DNA from: Kudoa neothunni
Taxonomy: Eukaryota; Cnidaria
DNA length: 64,000 nt
Assembly (NCBI GenBank): GCA_964304625.1
Contig: OZ199838.1
Coordinates: 15,314,001 to 15,378,000, forward strand
Reading direction: 5' to 3'
Part shown: positions 63,331 through 64,000 of the stretch, piece after piece
How the letters are laid out: every line of letters begins with the position of its first letter
Position numbering within the stretch: the first letter of the stretch is position 1
Made by a program: the position numbers and the translations under genes
Notes under the pieces: model-generated
Seen by the model: the letters and a program-made list of their open reading frames with translations, nothing else
Told to the model about the DNA's origin: nothing
The model's database searches: none

Positions 63331-64000
63331 GGACAACTTGTCTGTCGTATAATTACCCATTTGAAATACAATTCAAAGTAAAAGCGTAGCTTAATTTATC
63401 ACATTATTGTTAGAAAATAAAAACAATTAATAGAGAAATAATGACTTATGTTAGTTGCTTACAAATTTAATTAAAGCTATACTGTATTAGAAGGTACTTC
63501 TATTCTATTTGGTTATTAGTAATTAAACCACCAAATTGTATATTTTTGGCCTCCATCTTTTAAAAAAGCGCTTACCGACTCAAAATTAAGTTTTCGTCCT
63601 TCTAGATCAGTGCGTCCCAGGCCTCACTGATGGGGACAGAAATTTGTGAACGTTTAATGAACCGCTGTGATGGCGCGGAAAATCTTGAGTATTGACGTGA
63701 CACAGATAATGATGAGATATTTAGATAATATGATGTACTTTGAAGTCAATATCGGGATTGTCGAAATCGCTTATTTTTACGTAACGGTTAATACCATAAA
63801 AAGTACAAAGATAATGACTAATTATATAAAAATTAATAATAATACTTAACACGTCTTCACCCAAATCTTGCCTCATTTAGAATCATATATCCCTCCCTTT
63901 TTTTGATTAAGCCCAATTCAAATTGATTAATTTTGTATTTATATTCATTATTTTTGGTTTATTACCTCCGTATTCACAAGTCTTTCCTATTGAAGGCTGA

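Larger units (their letters stand above)
52929..64000. repeat. 11,072-bp block, copy 2 (probable assembly duplicate)
   Basis: Matches 40825-51896 at a constant offset of 12,104 for about 7.3 kb. After about 60245 it drifts by dozens of one-base insertions and deletions. It starts at the first base after the Ns, which suggests two contigs covering the same locus were placed in tandem. Confidence 0.95.

Noticed and set aside
40825-64000. A recent segmental tandem duplication with two METTL13-N, two tRNA-Ala and two Raptor genes
   Set aside because: The repeat starts exactly at a scaffold gap, and differences are clustered one-base indels; an assembly artefact explains this better.
1-64000. CRISPR arrays, bacterial operons or a prokaryotic defence system
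   Set aside because: Spliceosomal introns, collagen and eukaryotic tRNA and ribosomal genes show nuclear animal DNA; no regularly spaced repeats were seen.

Overview
The window is AT-rich eukaryotic nuclear DNA. It carries about a dozen animal protein genes with very small GT-AG introns (mostly 30-110 bp; acceptors usually end in TTTAG or TATAG). A collagen triple helix, an SUEL-type lectin domain, METTL13, ASCC1, WBP4 and a myotubularin-like gene mark it as metazoan. The proteins diverge strongly from vertebrate and fly versions, and the spaces between genes are full of degraded DNA transposons (hAT, Merlin, piggyBac, pogo-like). This suggests a fast-evolving, AT-rich, probably parasitic animal. 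A myxozoan cnidarian is my best guess, with orthonectids or dicyemids as alternatives; the taxon is inferred, not read directly.

Layout. At 0.7-3.5 kb lies a gamma-tubulin complex component (GCP4-like, + strand). At 3.6-9.3 kb two inverted copies of a hAT-like repeat flank ribosomal protein S3a (- strand). At 9.6-11.5 kb is cofactor-independent phosphoglycerate mutase (- strand). The stretch 11.5-18.9 kb is gene-poor and rich in old repeats. At 18.9-20.2 kb is an intronless ornithine-decarboxylase homologue that has lost its PLP lysine. A broken Merlin transposase lies at about 23-23.8 kb. At 24.9-27.0 kb a secreted or membrane-anchored collagen-lectin fusion converges on a WW-less WBP4. At 27-35 kb there are a pogo-like MITE with a tRNA-derived insert, two unrecognised minus-strand genes, a partial myotubularin-like gene and a small hAT MITE. 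ASCC1 is at 35.0-36.3 kb. At 36.4-41.8 kb the two methyltransferase halves of METTL13 appear as two separate same-strand genes about 3 kb apart, with transposon debris between them. At 41.8-51.9 kb there are tRNA-Ala(AGC), a piggyBac-like element and the N-terminal part of Raptor.

The block 40825-51896 appears again at 52929-64000, directly after a 200-N scaffold gap (offset 12104). Compared regions look identical for about 7.3 kb; after that the copies differ by many one-base indels. This looks like an uncollapsed assembly overlap with unpolished ends rather than a true tandem duplication, so the second METTL13-N, tRNA, piggyBac and Raptor copies should not be counted as extra genes.

The genes are mostly housekeeping: translation (RPS3a, the eEF1A methyltransferase halves, tRNA-Ala), glycolysis (iPGM), splicing (WBP4), DNA-repair/transcription cofactor (ASCC1), mTORC1 (Raptor), microtubule nucleation (GCP4) and phosphoinositides (MTMR). 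They show no operon-like arrangement. The biologically most interesting items are the PLP-less ODC homologue that keeps only the residues normally donated to a partner subunit, the collagen-SUEL fusion, the split METTL13, and introns down to about 19 bp.
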